Shown: positions 14,370 to 22,180, counted from the first letter of the stretch. The stretch: 22,407 nucleotides of DNA from Saccharicrinis sp. UBA6048 (GCA_002429115.1 DIYS01000041.1:1-22407), one strand, 5' to 3'. Program-made: numbers and translations. Notes: generated from the sequence alone by a model not told the origin.

Positions 14370-14442
14370 TAATGGTTCTCACTCCGGTATTAGGTGCCTT
14401 ATGCTGCAAACAACAAAGGCTCACGGTTGACGAGAGCCATTA
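14370..14442 (-). ncRNA. Candidate structured leader RNA or small RNA upstream of fabD
   Basis: On the minus strand, TAATGGCTCTC (14442-14432) can pair with GAGAACCATTA (14380-14370), 11 bp with one G-U. Enclosed is a second hairpin of 10 bp with one bulge: GCCTT-TGTTG / CAGCA-T-AAGGC around TTTG (14420-14396). GGCTC (14438-14434) can instead pair with GAGCC (14422-14418), which would disrupt both. With the promoter-like box at 14463-14470 and the terminator-like hairpin at 14299-14352, the unit would be about 155 nt. It matches no riboswitch class I recognise. It could be an attenuated fabD leader or an independent small RNA. The fold is by eye only. Confidence 0.5.
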
Positions 14443-14462
14443 ATAACTTTAATTTATCGCTG

Positions 14463-14470
14463 CAAAGATA
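14463..14470 (-). promoter_or_regulatory. -7 promoter box for fabD leader
   Basis: TATCTTTG on the minus strand, followed by CA, matches the Bacteroidota TAnnTTTG box. No convincing TTTG lies 18-20 nt upstream. Transcription would begin near 14456, leaving a leader of about 170 nt before fabD. Confidence 0.55.
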
Positions 14471-14717
14471 AAACATAAATTATGAGAGCGCCTAATAAAT
14501 GCCTCATCATTTGTGTTTTCGACTTTCGACAAAGGATGTTTGACGGTATAAACCTGGGTGTTTATTAAGAAGAACATGACGACTGAATTTTGATGGAAAC
14601 CGGAGTTTCTGTTCGCTTTCTCCTGATGCTGTTTCGTTGTACGGATAAAGTCAACTAACAAATTGTTTATTAGCGAGAAAAATTAAAACTATTTCGAAAA
14701 AATTAACGGCAAGACTG

Positions 14718-14747
14718 TTTATTTCTCATTGGAAATTAGTACTTTTG
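14718..14747 (+). promoter_or_regulatory. Ribosomal operon promoter P1
   Basis: TACTTTTG (14740-14747) followed by CAGC fits TAnnTTTG. TTTA at 14718-14721 is a partial -33 box at 18-nt spacing. It lies about 120 nt before rpsL. Confidence 0.6.
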
Positions 14748-14813
14748 CAGCGCTTTTTTGTCTAAAATTGTCAAAAAGGCTGAAAATCAGTAGGGTTTTG
14801 CGGGGGAATAGTG

Positions 14814-14821
14814 TACCTTTG
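14814..14821 (+). promoter_or_regulatory. Ribosomal operon promoter P2 (-7 box)
   Basis: TACCTTTG followed by CAGC, the same extended box as P1, 74 nt downstream and 46 nt before the rpsL start. No TTTG at the normal -33 distance; the nearest, 14797-14800, is only 13 nt away. Confidence 0.5.
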
Positions 14822-14867
14822 CAGCCCGTTTTTATTGAAATTGTTTAATGCAATATATTTAAATTTT

Positions 14868-15251
14868 ATGCCAACAATTCAACAGTTAGTTAGAAAAGGA
14901 CGAAACAAGCAGGTTGAGAAAAGTAAATCTCCTGCTTTGAACGCATGTCCTCAAAGACGAGGTGTGTGTGTGAGGGTGTATACGACTACACCAAAGAAAC
15001 CTAACTCAGCGATGAGAAAGGTGGCAAGGGTGCGTTTAACAAACGGAAAAGAAGTGAATGCTTACATTCCGGGTGAAGGACACAACTTGCAGGAGCACTC
15101 TATCGTGTTAGTTCGCGGAGGTAGGGTAAAAGACCTTCCGGGTGTACGTTACCACCTAGTACGTGGAGCTTTAGATGCATCAGGAGTAGACGGACGTACG
15201 CAGCGCCGTTCAAAGTATGGTACTAAAAAACCAAAGGCTGCTAAGAAGTAA
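14868..15251 (+). CDS. rpsL: 30S ribosomal protein uS12
   Basis: Decoding-centre protein of the small subunit that checks codon-anticodon pairing. ATG 14868 (MPTIQQLVRKGRNK) is the start, giving 127 residues; an in-frame GTG at 14811 overlaps promoter P2 and adds 19 unrelated residues. The decoding loops are intact: TTTPKKPNSAMRK with K43, and RVKDLPGVRYH with the Lys-Asp pair; this is the streptomycin-sensitive form at these positions. The basic tail RRSKYGTKKPKAAKK is typical. First gene of the operon, behind two promoter boxes. Confidence 0.97.
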   Translation: MPTIQQLVRKGRNKQVEKSKSPALNACPQRRGVCVRVYTTTPKKPNSAMRKVARVRLTNGKEVNAYIPGEGHNLQEHSIVLVRGGRVKDLPGVRYHLVRGALDASGVDGRTQRRSKYGTKKPKAAKK

Positions 15252-15272
15252 TTAAAGACATTGTGAAGTGCG

Positions 15273-15359
15273 TTGTTTACTTGGTTAGTTAACTGGATGA
15301 GTAAATGTTAAGCATTGAAGACTAGTAAAGACAGCCAAGAAGAATAACAAAGTAAACAA
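15273..15359 (+). promoter_or_regulatory. Long-range inverted repeat between rpsL and rpsG
   Basis: TTGTTTACTT (15273-15282) is the exact complement of AAGTAAACAA (15350-15359), bringing together both ends of the 116-nt spacer and ending 8 nt before the rpsG start. TTGG (15281-15284) can alternatively pair with CCAA (15335-15338). In E. coli the rpsL-rpsG spacer is the binding site through which S7 represses its own operon; a similar role here is inferred from position and structure only. Confidence 0.5.
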
Positions 15360-15367
15360 AAGAGAAG

Positions 15368-15844
15368 ATGAGAAAAAGTAAACCAAAAAAGAGGATCCTT
15401 CTTCCGGATCCAAAGTTCAACGATCAGACAGTTACACAATTCGTGAATAACATGATGTTGGACGGTAAGAAATCAATCGCTTTCAAAATCTTTTACGATG
15501 CTATGGATCGTGTAGCTGAAAAAGCTGAAAAAGAAGGAAAGTCGACATTGGAATTTTTCAAAAAAGCACTTGAAAACATCACTCCATCGGTAGAGGTAAA
15601 AAGCCGACGTGTTGGTGGTGCTACTTTTCAGGTTCCAACTGAAATTCGTCCGGCCCGAAAAGTATCTATCGGCATGAAGCACTTGATTTTATTCTCACGC
15701 AAGCGTAGTGGGAAATCAATGGCAGAAAAATTATCTGCTGAAATTGTTGCTGCATACAATTTAGAAGGCGGTGCCTTCAAGAAGAAAGAAGACATGCATA
15801 AAATGGCAGAAGCTAACCGTGCTTTTGCTCACTTCAGATTTTAA
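15368..15844 (+). CDS. rpsG: 30S ribosomal protein uS7
   Basis: Primary assembly protein for the 3' major domain of 16S rRNA, located at the head near the E site. The 158 residues start MRKSKPKKRILLPDPKFND and contain the conserved NNMMLDGKKSIAFKIFYDAM helix, VGGATFQVPTEIRPARK beta hairpin, and the C-terminal EDMHKMAEANRAFAHFRF. Complete and of usual bacterial length. It follows rpsL after 116 nt containing an inverted repeat, and precedes fusA by 26 nt. Confidence 0.97.
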   Translation: MRKSKPKKRILLPDPKFNDQTVTQFVNNMMLDGKKSIAFKIFYDAMDRVAEKAEKEGKSTLEFFKKALENITPSVEVKSRRVGGATFQVPTEIRPARKVSIGMKHLILFSRKRSGKSMAEKLSAEIVAAYNLEGGAFKKKEDMHKMAEANRAFAHFRF

Positions 15845-15870
15845 TCTAAACGATTTAAGAAATTATTGTC

Positions 15871-17982
15871 ATGGGAAAGGCAGATCTTAAAAAGACCAGG
15901 AACATAGGTATTATGGCTCACATCGATGCCGGTAAAACAACGACTACTGAGCGTATCTTGTTTTACACTGGTATCACCCACAAAATTGGTGAGGTGCACG
16001 ATGGTGCAGCTACTATGGACTGGATGGAGCAAGAGCAAGAGCGTGGTATCACTATTACTTCTGCTGCTGTAACAACAAACTGGATTTACGAAGGTGTTGA
16101 GAATAAAATCAACATCATTGATACTCCGGGTCACGTTGACTTTACAGTCGAGGTAGAGCGTTCACTACGTGTGTTAGATGGTGCTGTTGCTTTATTTTGT
16201 GCTGTAGGTGGTGTTGAGCCTCAGTCAGAAACTGTATGGCGTCAGGCTAATAAATATAACGTACCACGTATCGGTTTCGTTAACAAAATGGACCGTTCTG
16301 GTGCTAACTTCTTCGAAGTAGTGCGTCAGGTACGTGAAATGTTAGGTGCTAATCCGGTACCATTGCAAATTCCTATCGGAGCTGAAGAAAACTTCGAAGG
16401 TGTTATCGATTTGATCGAAAACAAAGCAGTTGTATGGTTCGATGATGCTCAAATGGGTTCACGTTACGAGCTTCAGGAAATTCCTGAAAACTTGAAGGCA
16501 GAAGCTGAAGAGTGGAGAGGAAAATTAGTTGAGGCTGTTGCTGAGCACGATGATGAGTTGATGGAAATGTATTTCGAAGATCCAGATTCAATCACTCGTG
16601 AGCAGATGTTGGAAGTTATTCGTAAGGCAACTATCGCCCAAACGATTACTCCAATGATGTGTGGTTCTGCGTTTAAAAACAAAGGTGTTCAGCGTTTATT
16701 GGACGCTGTTATCCAGTATTTACCATCTCCAAGTGATATCGGAACCATCGAAGGTGTTAACCCTAAGACTGGTGAAGAAGTAGTATATCAGATGGATGAG
16801 AGCGAGCCATTATCAGCATTAGCATTTAAAATTGCTACAGACCCATTCGTTGGTCGTTTAGCATTTATGCGTGTTTACTCTGGTAAAATTGATGCTGGTT
16901 CATACGTATTAAATACACGTACTGATAAAAAAGAGCGTATCTCTCGTTTATATCAGATGAAATCGAACAAGCAGTTGCCACGCGAGGTAATCGCAGCAGG
17001 TGATATTTGTGCAGGTGTAGGTTTCAAAGATATCCGTACTGGTGATACACTTTGTGATGAGAAACACCCTATCGTATTAGAATCAATGGACTTCCCAGAG
17101 CCGGTAATTGGTGTTGCTGTTGAGCCATTGTCACAAAAAGATATGGATAAGTTAGGTGTTGCTCTTGGTAAACTAGCTGAAGAGGACCCTACATTTAAAG
17201 TTAATACTAACGAAGAAACTGGTCAGACTGTAATCTCTGGTATGGGTGAGCTTCACCTTGAGGTACTAATCGACCGTTTGAAGCGTGAGTTTAAAGTTGA
17301 ATGTAACCAGGGTCAGCCTCAGGTAACATATAAAGAAACCATTACTCAGGAAGTTGAGCTTCGCGAAGTATTCAAGAAGCAGTCTGGTGGTCGTGGTAAA
17401 TTTGCCGACATCCAGTTCCGTATGGGCCCTGCTGAAGAAGGTAAAATTGGCCTTCAGTTCGAAAGCACAATTAAAGGTGGTAACATTCCTAAAGAATTTA
17501 TCCCTTCAATTGAGAAAGGTTTCAAAGAAGCTATGTTGAATGGTGTACTTTGCGGTAGTGAAGTAGAAGCATTGAAGGTAGAAGTATTTGACGGATCTTT
17601 CCACGCGGTCGATTCAGATCAGTTATCATTCGAAATTTGTGCCCGTCAAGGATTTAAATCAGCATCTGCACAAGCTAAGCCTCAGTTATTGGAGCCTATC
17701 ATGCGTGTAGAAGTTGTTACTCCTGAAGAGTACATGGGTGATATCATTGGTGACTTCAACAAGCGTCGTGGTCAGGTAGAAGGTATGGAATCAAAAGCTG
17801 GTGCCCGTGTAGTAAAAGCTAAGGTACCTTTGGCAGAGATGTTCGGTTACGTAACAGCATTACGTACCATCTCATCTGGTCGTGCCACTTCTTCAATGGA
17901 ATTCTTAGAGTACGCTGCAGTACCTAAGCAAATCGCTATTGAAGTAGTTAAAGAAGCAAAAGGAAAAGTAGAATTATTATAA
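15871..17982 (+). CDS. fusA: Translation elongation factor G
   Basis: Ribosomal translocase that uses GTP to move tRNAs and mRNA after peptide-bond formation and also helps recycle ribosomes. At 703 residues it is the canonical EF-G length. GTPase motifs are all present: AHIDAGKT (16-23), RGITIT (58-63), DTPGH with catalytic H88 (84-88), NKMD (138-141) and SAFKNKG. Domain IV and V sequences such as GRGKFADIQFRM and PEEYMGDIIGDFNKRRG are intact. Place in the str operon and full GTPase motifs argue that it is the main EF-G, not a paralogue. Unlike in many bacteria, tuf does not follow; rpsJ begins 18 nt downstream. Confidence 0.98.
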   Translation: MGKADLKKTRNIGIMAHIDAGKTTTTERILFYTGITHKIGEVHDGAATMDWMEQEQERGITITSAAVTTNWIYEGVENKINIIDTPGHVDFTVEVERSLRVLDGAVALFCAVGGVEPQSETVWRQANKYNVPRIGFVNKMDRSGANFFEVVRQVREMLGANPVPLQIPIGAEENFEGVIDLIENKAVVWFDDAQMGSRYELQEIPENLKAEAEEWRGKLVEAVAEHDDELMEMYFEDPDSITREQMLEVIRKATIAQTITPMMCGSAFKNKGVQRLLDAVIQYLPSPSDIGTIEGVNPKTGEEVVYQMDESEPLSALAFKIATDPFVGRLAFMRVYSGKIDAGSYVLNTRTDKKERISRLYQMKSNKQLPREVIAAGDICAGVGFKDIRTGDTLCDEKHPIVLESMDFPEPVIGVAVEPLSQKDMDKLGVALGKLAEEDPTFKVNTNEETGQTVISGMGELHLEVLIDRLKREFKVECNQGQPQVTYKETITQEVELREVFKKQSGGRGKFADIQFRMGPAEEGKIGLQFESTIKGGNIPKEFIPSIEKGFKEAMLNGVLCGSEVEALKVEVFDGSFHAVDSDQLSFEICARQGFKSASAQAKPQLLEPIMRVEVVTPEEYMGDIIGDFNKRRGQVEGMESKAGARVVKAKVPLAEMFGYVTALRTISSGRATSSMEFLEYAAVPKQIAIEVVKEAKGKVELL

Positions 17983-18000
17983 CAATTAGTGTTCTCCACT

Positions 18001-18306
18001 ATGAGTCAGAAAATTAGAATAAAACTTAAATCTTACGATCATAACTTGGTTGACAAGTCAGCTGAGAAGATTGTAAAGACAGTTAAGAGCACTGGTGCAG
18101 TAGTAAGCGGTCCTATTCCGCTTCCTACTCACAAGCGTATCTTCACTGTGTTGCGCTCCACATTTGTGAACAAGAAGTCACGTGAGCAATTTCAATTATC
18201 ATCTTACAAGCGTTTGATCGATATCTATAGCTCAACAGCTAAAACGATCGATGCGTTGATGAAGCTTGAATTGCCAAGTGGTGTAGAAGTAGAAATTAAA
18301 GTGTGA
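18001..18306 (+). CDS. rpsJ: 30S ribosomal protein uS10
   Basis: Small-subunit head protein; in many bacteria it also takes part in NusB-dependent transcription antitermination. ATG 18001 (MSQKIRIKLKSYDH) is the start; the GTG at 17989 adds four residues and is not needed. 101 residues, with the conserved SGPIPLPTHKRIFTVLRSTFVNKKSREQ-type loop region at about residues 39-66. It follows fusA directly and heads the S10-type gene order rpsJ-rplC-rplD-rplW. No separate S10 leader is present in the 18-nt gap, so it is co-transcribed with the str genes. Confidence 0.97.
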   Translation: MSQKIRIKLKSYDHNLVDKSAEKIVKTVKSTGAVVSGPIPLPTHKRIFTVLRSTFVNKKSREQFQLSSYKRLIDIYSSTAKTIDALMKLELPSGVEVEIKV

Positions 18307-18326
18307 TAATCTTAAATGTTTAAACA

Positions 18327-18944
18327 ATGCCAGGACTAATTGGAAAAAAAATCGGAATGACATCCGTTTTCAGTGCCGATGGTAAAAATGTGCCATGCAC
18401 TGTTATCGAAGCAGGCCCTTGCGTAGTTACACAGGTTAAAACTGTGGAAACTGATGGCTACGAGGCTGTACAGTTGGCGTTTGACGACAAAAAAGAGAAA
18501 AGCACAACTCAACCAGAAGCTGGTCACTTTAAAAAGGCCGGTGCAACGCCAAAGCGTAAAGTTGTTGAATTCCACGAATTCGAAAACGAATTGAAGCTTG
18601 GTGAAGAGGTTGATGTGAATCTTTTCGAGGAAAATGGTTTTGTAGATATCACTGGTATCTCAAAAGGTAAAGGTTTCCAAGGTGTCGTAAAGCGTTACAA
18701 CTTTAGAGGTGTGGGTGACGCTACCCACGGTCAGCACAACCGCTTACGCGCTCCTGGATCTATTGGTGCAGCATCCTACCCTGCAAGGGTTTTCAAAGGC
18801 ATGCGCATGGCAGGTCGTACAGGTGGTGACAGAGTTAAGGTTGAAAACCTTAAAGTGATTAAAGTAATTCCTGAGAACAACCTTATATTGGTTAAAGGTT
18901 CTGTTCCGGGAGCAAAAGGCTCATATCTAATTATTGAAAAGTAA
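18327..18944 (+). CDS. rplC: 50S ribosomal protein uL3
   Basis: Early assembly protein of the large subunit whose loop reaches toward the peptidyl-transferase centre. 205 residues starting MPGLIGKKIGMTSVF, with the conserved central segment HGQHNRLRAPGSIGAASYPA and FKGMRMAGRTGGDRVKVENL. Complete. Its stop codon overlaps the rplD start by one base (TAATG), which suggests coupled translation. Confidence 0.97.
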   Translation: MPGLIGKKIGMTSVFSADGKNVPCTVIEAGPCVVTQVKTVETDGYEAVQLAFDDKKEKSTTQPEAGHFKKAGATPKRKVVEFHEFENELKLGEEVDVNLFEENGFVDITGISKGKGFQGVVKRYNFRGVGDATHGQHNRLRAPGSIGAASYPARVFKGMRMAGRTGGDRVKVENLKVIKVIPENNLILVKGSVPGAKGSYLIIEK

Positions 18945-19573
18945 TGGAACTGAACGTATTAACAATTGAAGGAAAAGAAACCGGAAGAAAGGTAAATTTA
19001 CCTGAAGCGGTGTTCGGAATTGAGCCCAGCGACCACGCCATTTACTTGGATGTAAAACAATACTTGGCTAATAATCGTCAAGGGACTCATAAGTCGAAAG
19101 AACGTGCTGAGATTACGGGTTCAACTCGTAAAATCAAAAAGCAAAAAGGTACTGGTACAGCTCGTGCTGGTAGCATTAAGTCTCCTGTATTTGTAGGTGG
19201 AGGTCGTGCATTCGGTCCTCGTCCACGCAACTACCGTTTTAAGTTGAATAAAAAACTTAAGCAGTTAGCTCGTAAGTCAGCTTTAGCTTACAAAGCACAA
19301 CAGCAAACAATCACTGTTTTGGAAGACTTCAACTTCGAAGCTCCTAAAACAAAAGATTATGCTGCTATGATCGCTAATCTGAAATTGAATGGTCAGCGTT
19401 CATTGTTAGTGTTGAAAGAAGCTAACGATAACATCTACCGCTCGGCTCGCAACATTCAGCGTGCAGAAGTAGTGACATTGTCTGAATTGAATACTTATGA
19501 CATCATGAAAGCTAAAAACCTGATGTTGGTTGAAAGTTCAGTAGAAGAATTCGGTAAACTGTTTAACGCATAA
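18944..19573 (+). CDS. rplD: 50S ribosomal protein uL4
   Basis: Large-subunit protein lining the peptide exit tunnel. 209 residues; KQKGTGTARAGSIKSP and GGGRAFGPRPRNYRFKLN form the extended tunnel loop, the site where macrolide-resistance changes arise in other bacteria. The start is fixed by the one-base overlap with rplC. In E. coli L4 represses the S10 operon through a leader before rpsJ; no such leader is visible here. Confidence 0.97.
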   Translation: MELNVLTIEGKETGRKVNLPEAVFGIEPSDHAIYLDVKQYLANNRQGTHKSKERAEITGSTRKIKKQKGTGTARAGSIKSPVFVGGGRAFGPRPRNYRFKLNKKLKQLARKSALAYKAQQQTITVLEDFNFEAPKTKDYAAMIANLKLNGQRSLLVLKEANDNIYRSARNIQRAEVVTLSELNTYDIMKAKNLMLVESSVEEFGKLFNA

Positions 19574-19578
19574 GGAGG
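19572..19578 (+). promoter_or_regulatory. Shine-Dalgarno sequence of rplW
   Basis: AAGGAGG lies 6 nt before the rplW ATG and overlaps the rplD stop codon. This is a full-strength ribosome-binding site, whereas the other genes of the operon lack one, as is usual in Bacteroidota. Confidence 0.8.
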
Positions 19579-19584
19579 CTCGTC

Positions 19585-19875
19585 ATGAAAGTTATTATTA
19601 AACCGATTGTAACTGAAAAGATGACAGAACTTGGTGAAAAGTTGAACCGTTTCGCATTCGTTGTTGATAAGAAAGCAAACAAGCTTCAGATCAAAGACGC
19701 TGTGGAAGAGTTGTACAACGTAAGCGTAGAGTCTGTCAATACAATGGTATACGCGGGTAAGTCAAAGTCGCGTTACACAAAAAGTGGAGTTATTGTTGGT
19801 AGAACAAATTCCTTCAAAAAAGCGATCGTAACGCTTGCAGAAGGTGATACTATTGATTTTTATAGCAATATCTAA
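19585..19875 (+). CDS. rplW: 50S ribosomal protein uL23
   Basis: Large-subunit protein at the tunnel exit that docks trigger factor and the signal recognition particle. 96 residues beginning MKVIIKPIVTEKMTELGE, with the family's VDKKANKLQIKDAVEELYNV helix region and the NSFKKAIVTL strand. The start is backed by an unusually strong AAGGAGG. It lies 11 nt after rplD and 5 nt before rplB. Confidence 0.96.
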   Translation: MKVIIKPIVTEKMTELGEKLNRFAFVVDKKANKLQIKDAVEELYNVSVESVNTMVYAGKSKSRYTKSGVIVGRTNSFKKAIVTLAEGDTIDFYSNI

Positions 19876-19880
19876 TAAAA

Positions 19881-20705
19881 ATGGCAGTAAGAAAACTAAA
19901 GCCCACAACACCGGGGCAGAGACACAAAATTATTGGTGCGTTTGATACGATTACATCAGCGTCACCAGAAAAGTCCTTATTGAGGCCATTAAAGAAATCC
20001 GGAGGTAGAAATAACTCTGGTAAAATGACCGTTAGAAATATCGGTGGTGGTCACAAAAGGAGATACAGGGTAATCGACTTTAAGCGTAATAAAGACGGTG
20101 TAAACGCAACAGTTGAGTCAATTCAGTACGATCCGAACCGGAGTGCTCGTATTGCATTGCTAGCTTACGCTGATGGAGAAAAAAGGTACATTCTTGCACC
20201 TAATGGGTTGCAGGTTGGTCAAGCTATTGCATCAGGAACAGGGGTTGCTCCTGAGATTGGTAACAGCTTGCCATTAAGCGAGATTCCTTTAGGTTCCATT
20301 ATTCACAACATCGAATTGCGTCCGGGCCAGGGAGGTACAATGGCACGTAGTGCTGGTACTTTCGCACAATTGGCTGCTCGTGAGGGAAAATACGCGGTTG
20401 TTAAGTTGCCTTCAGGCGAAACAAGAATGATTCTGACTACTTGTCGTGCCACTTTAGGTGCAGTAGGTAACTCAGACCATGCTCTTGAGCGTTCAGGTAA
20501 AGCTGGACGTAGCCGTTGGTTGGGTCGTCGTCCACGTGTACGTGGTGTAGCAATGAACCCAGTTGATCACCCAATGGGTGGTGGTGAAGGACGTTCTTCT
20601 GGAGGACACCCAAGATCTCGTACAGGGGTATTGGCGAAAGGTTTCAAAACCCGTCATCCTAAGAAGGCTTCTAATCAATACATCATTGAAAGAAGAAAAA
20701 AATAA
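19881..20705 (+). CDS. rplB: 50S ribosomal protein uL2
   Basis: Highly conserved large-subunit protein needed for subunit joining and peptidyl-transferase activity. 274 residues starting MAVRKLKPTTPGQRHK. The RNA-binding centre with AMNPVDHPMGGGEGRSSGGHP contains the conserved His near residue 230. The basic C-terminus KTRHPKKASNQYIIERRKK is intact. It begins 5 nt after rplW. Confidence 0.97.
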   Translation: MAVRKLKPTTPGQRHKIIGAFDTITSASPEKSLLRPLKKSGGRNNSGKMTVRNIGGGHKRRYRVIDFKRNKDGVNATVESIQYDPNRSARIALLAYADGEKRYILAPNGLQVGQAIASGTGVAPEIGNSLPLSEIPLGSIIHNIELRPGQGGTMARSAGTFAQLAAREGKYAVVKLPSGETRMILTTCRATLGAVGNSDHALERSGKAGRSRWLGRRPRVRGVAMNPVDHPMGGGEGRSSGGHPRSRTGVLAKGFKTRHPKKASNQYIIERRKK

Positions 20706-20725
20706 CCGGTTAAATTAAACGAATT

Positions 20726-20995
20726 ATGAGCAGATCATTAAAAAAAGGCCCATTTATCGACTATAAACTGGAAAAGAAAGTTCTTACACAGAACGAGTCA
20801 GGTAAGAAAACAGTTATCAAAACTTGGGCACGTGCGTCTATGATTTCTCCGGAATTTGTAGGGCATACTATTGCTGTGCACAACGGTAATAAATTTATCC
20901 CGGTTTATGTTACTGAGAATATGGTAGGACACAAATTAGGCGAATTTGCCCCAACCCGTACTTATCGCGGTCATGGTGGTAATAAGAAAAAGTAA
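20726..20995 (+). CDS. rpsS: 30S ribosomal protein uS19
   Basis: Small-subunit head protein that contacts the A-site tRNA region and 23S rRNA bridge. 89 residues, MSRSLKKGPFIDYKLEKKV at the start and EFAPTRTYRGHGGNKKK at the end, as in the bacterial family. It follows rplB by 20 nt in the usual S10-cluster order. Confidence 0.97.
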   Translation: MSRSLKKGPFIDYKLEKKVLTQNESGKKTVIKTWARASMISPEFVGHTIAVHNGNKFIPVYVTENMVGHKLGEFAPTRTYRGHGGNKKK

Positions 20996-21033
20996 TTGGC
21001 CTGCCAATATTTAAATTCTTTAAACAGTAAAAA

Positions 21034-21453
21034 ATGGGTGCAAGAAAAAGAATAAGAGCTGAAAAAATAAAGGAAGCTAAGAAGAGCGATTTCTTCGCAA
21101 AGCTTAACAATGTACCGACTTCACCTAGGAAAATGCGTCTTGTTGCCGACATGATCCGAGGTAAAGAGGTGAACCTTGCTCTGGATATGCTGAAATTCTC
21201 ATCGAAAGAAGCTTCCAGAAGGGTTGAGAAACTGTTGCTTTCTGCTATCGCTAATTGGAAAGAAAAGAACGAAGGCGTTCGCATCGAAGACGCTAACCTT
21301 TATGTGAGTGAGATCGCGGTTGATTCAGGCCGTATTTTGAAACGTTTACGTCCGGCTCCACAGGGTCGTGCGCACCGTATCAGAAAGCGTTCGAACCACG
21401 TAACGTTGCGCGTTGCAAGCAAAGTAGTATCAAGTGAAACACAAGAAAACTAA
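21034..21453 (+). CDS. rplV: 50S ribosomal protein uL22
   Basis: Large-subunit protein whose beta hairpin lines the exit tunnel. 139 residues, longer than E. coli (110): a charged N-terminal stretch (MGARKRIRAEKIKEAKK) precedes the core VPTSPRKMRLVADMIRGK, and a short tail follows NHVTLRVASKV. The hairpin sequence RLRPAPQGRAHRIRKRSNH is intact. Start chosen at the first Met after the rpsS stop, 38 nt downstream; a shorter start inside the basic extension is not excluded. Confidence 0.95.
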   Translation: MGARKRIRAEKIKEAKKSDFFAKLNNVPTSPRKMRLVADMIRGKEVNLALDMLKFSSKEASRRVEKLLLSAIANWKEKNEGVRIEDANLYVSEIAVDSGRILKRLRPAPQGRAHRIRKRSNHVTLRVASKVVSSETQEN

Positions 21454-21460
21454 TAGCTAG

Positions 21461-22180
21461 ATGGGACAAAAAGTTAATCCAATTAGTAACAGGTTAGGAA
21501 TCATCAAAGGATGGGATTCTAACTGGTATGGAGGAAAGAACTATGGCGACAAGCTATTAGAAGACTCCAAAATCAGAAAGTACCTCAATGCACGTTTAGC
21601 TAAAGCAAGTATCTCTCGTATCATTATCGAGCGTACTTTGAAATTGGTTACTATTACCGTTTTCACTGCACGTCCTGGTATCATCATTGGTAAGGGAGGT
21701 TCTGAAGTAGATAAACTGAAAGAGGAGCTTAAGAAAATTACCGATAAAGAAGTTCAGATTAACATCTTTGAGGTAAAGAGACCAGAGTTGGACGCTATTA
21801 TTGTAGCGAAAAACATCGCTCGTCAGGTGGAAGGACGTATCGCATATCGTCGTGCCATTAAAATGGCTATCGCTTCTACCATGCGTATGGGTGCTGAAGG
21901 TATCAAAATTCAGATCTCTGGACGTTTGAACGGAGCCGAAATGGCCCGTAGCGAAATGTATAAAGAAGGGCGTACGCCACTTCATACATTACGCGCCAAT
22001 ATAGACTATGCTCAAGAAGAAGCCTTGACCAAAATGGGTCTGATTGGTATCAAAGTTTGGATCTGTAAAGGTGAAATTTATGGTAAGCCAGATTTATCAC
22101 CTGCTTTCAACACCAAAGAAAAAGGTGGTGGAAACCGTGGAGGCGGTAGAGGTCCGAGAAGAAGAAATAATAAGAAGTAA
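21461..22180 (+). CDS. rpsC: 30S ribosomal protein uS3
   Basis: Small-subunit protein forming part of the mRNA entry channel with helicase activity. 239 residues starting MGQKVNPISNRLGIIKGWDS. The KH domain motif is GIIIGKGGSEVDKL. The C-terminal domain includes GAEGIKIQISGRLNGAEMAR and YGKPDLSPAFN. It ends in a Gly/Arg/Lys-rich tail (GGGNRGGGRGPRRRNNKK). Only 7 nt separate it from rplV. Confidence 0.97.
   Translation: MGQKVNPISNRLGIIKGWDSNWYGGKNYGDKLLEDSKIRKYLNARLAKASISRIIIERTLKLVTITVFTARPGIIIGKGGSEVDKLKEELKKITDKEVQINIFEVKRPELDAIIVAKNIARQVEGRIAYRRAIKMAIASTMRMGAEGIKIQISGRLNGAEMARSEMYKEGRTPLHTLRANIDYAQEEALTKMGLIGIKVWICKGEIYGKPDLSPAFNTKEKGGGNRGGGRGPRRRNNKK

Noticed and set aside
14233..14424. 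Minus-strand open frame of 63 codons overlapping the fabD start
   Set aside because: It is out of frame with fabD and runs through the inverted repeats; it lacks a run of one amino acid, so it is not a leader peptide either.
14811..14867. Upstream GTG start for rpsL
   Set aside because: It would place promoter box P2 inside the coding sequence; MPTIQQLV is the conserved start.
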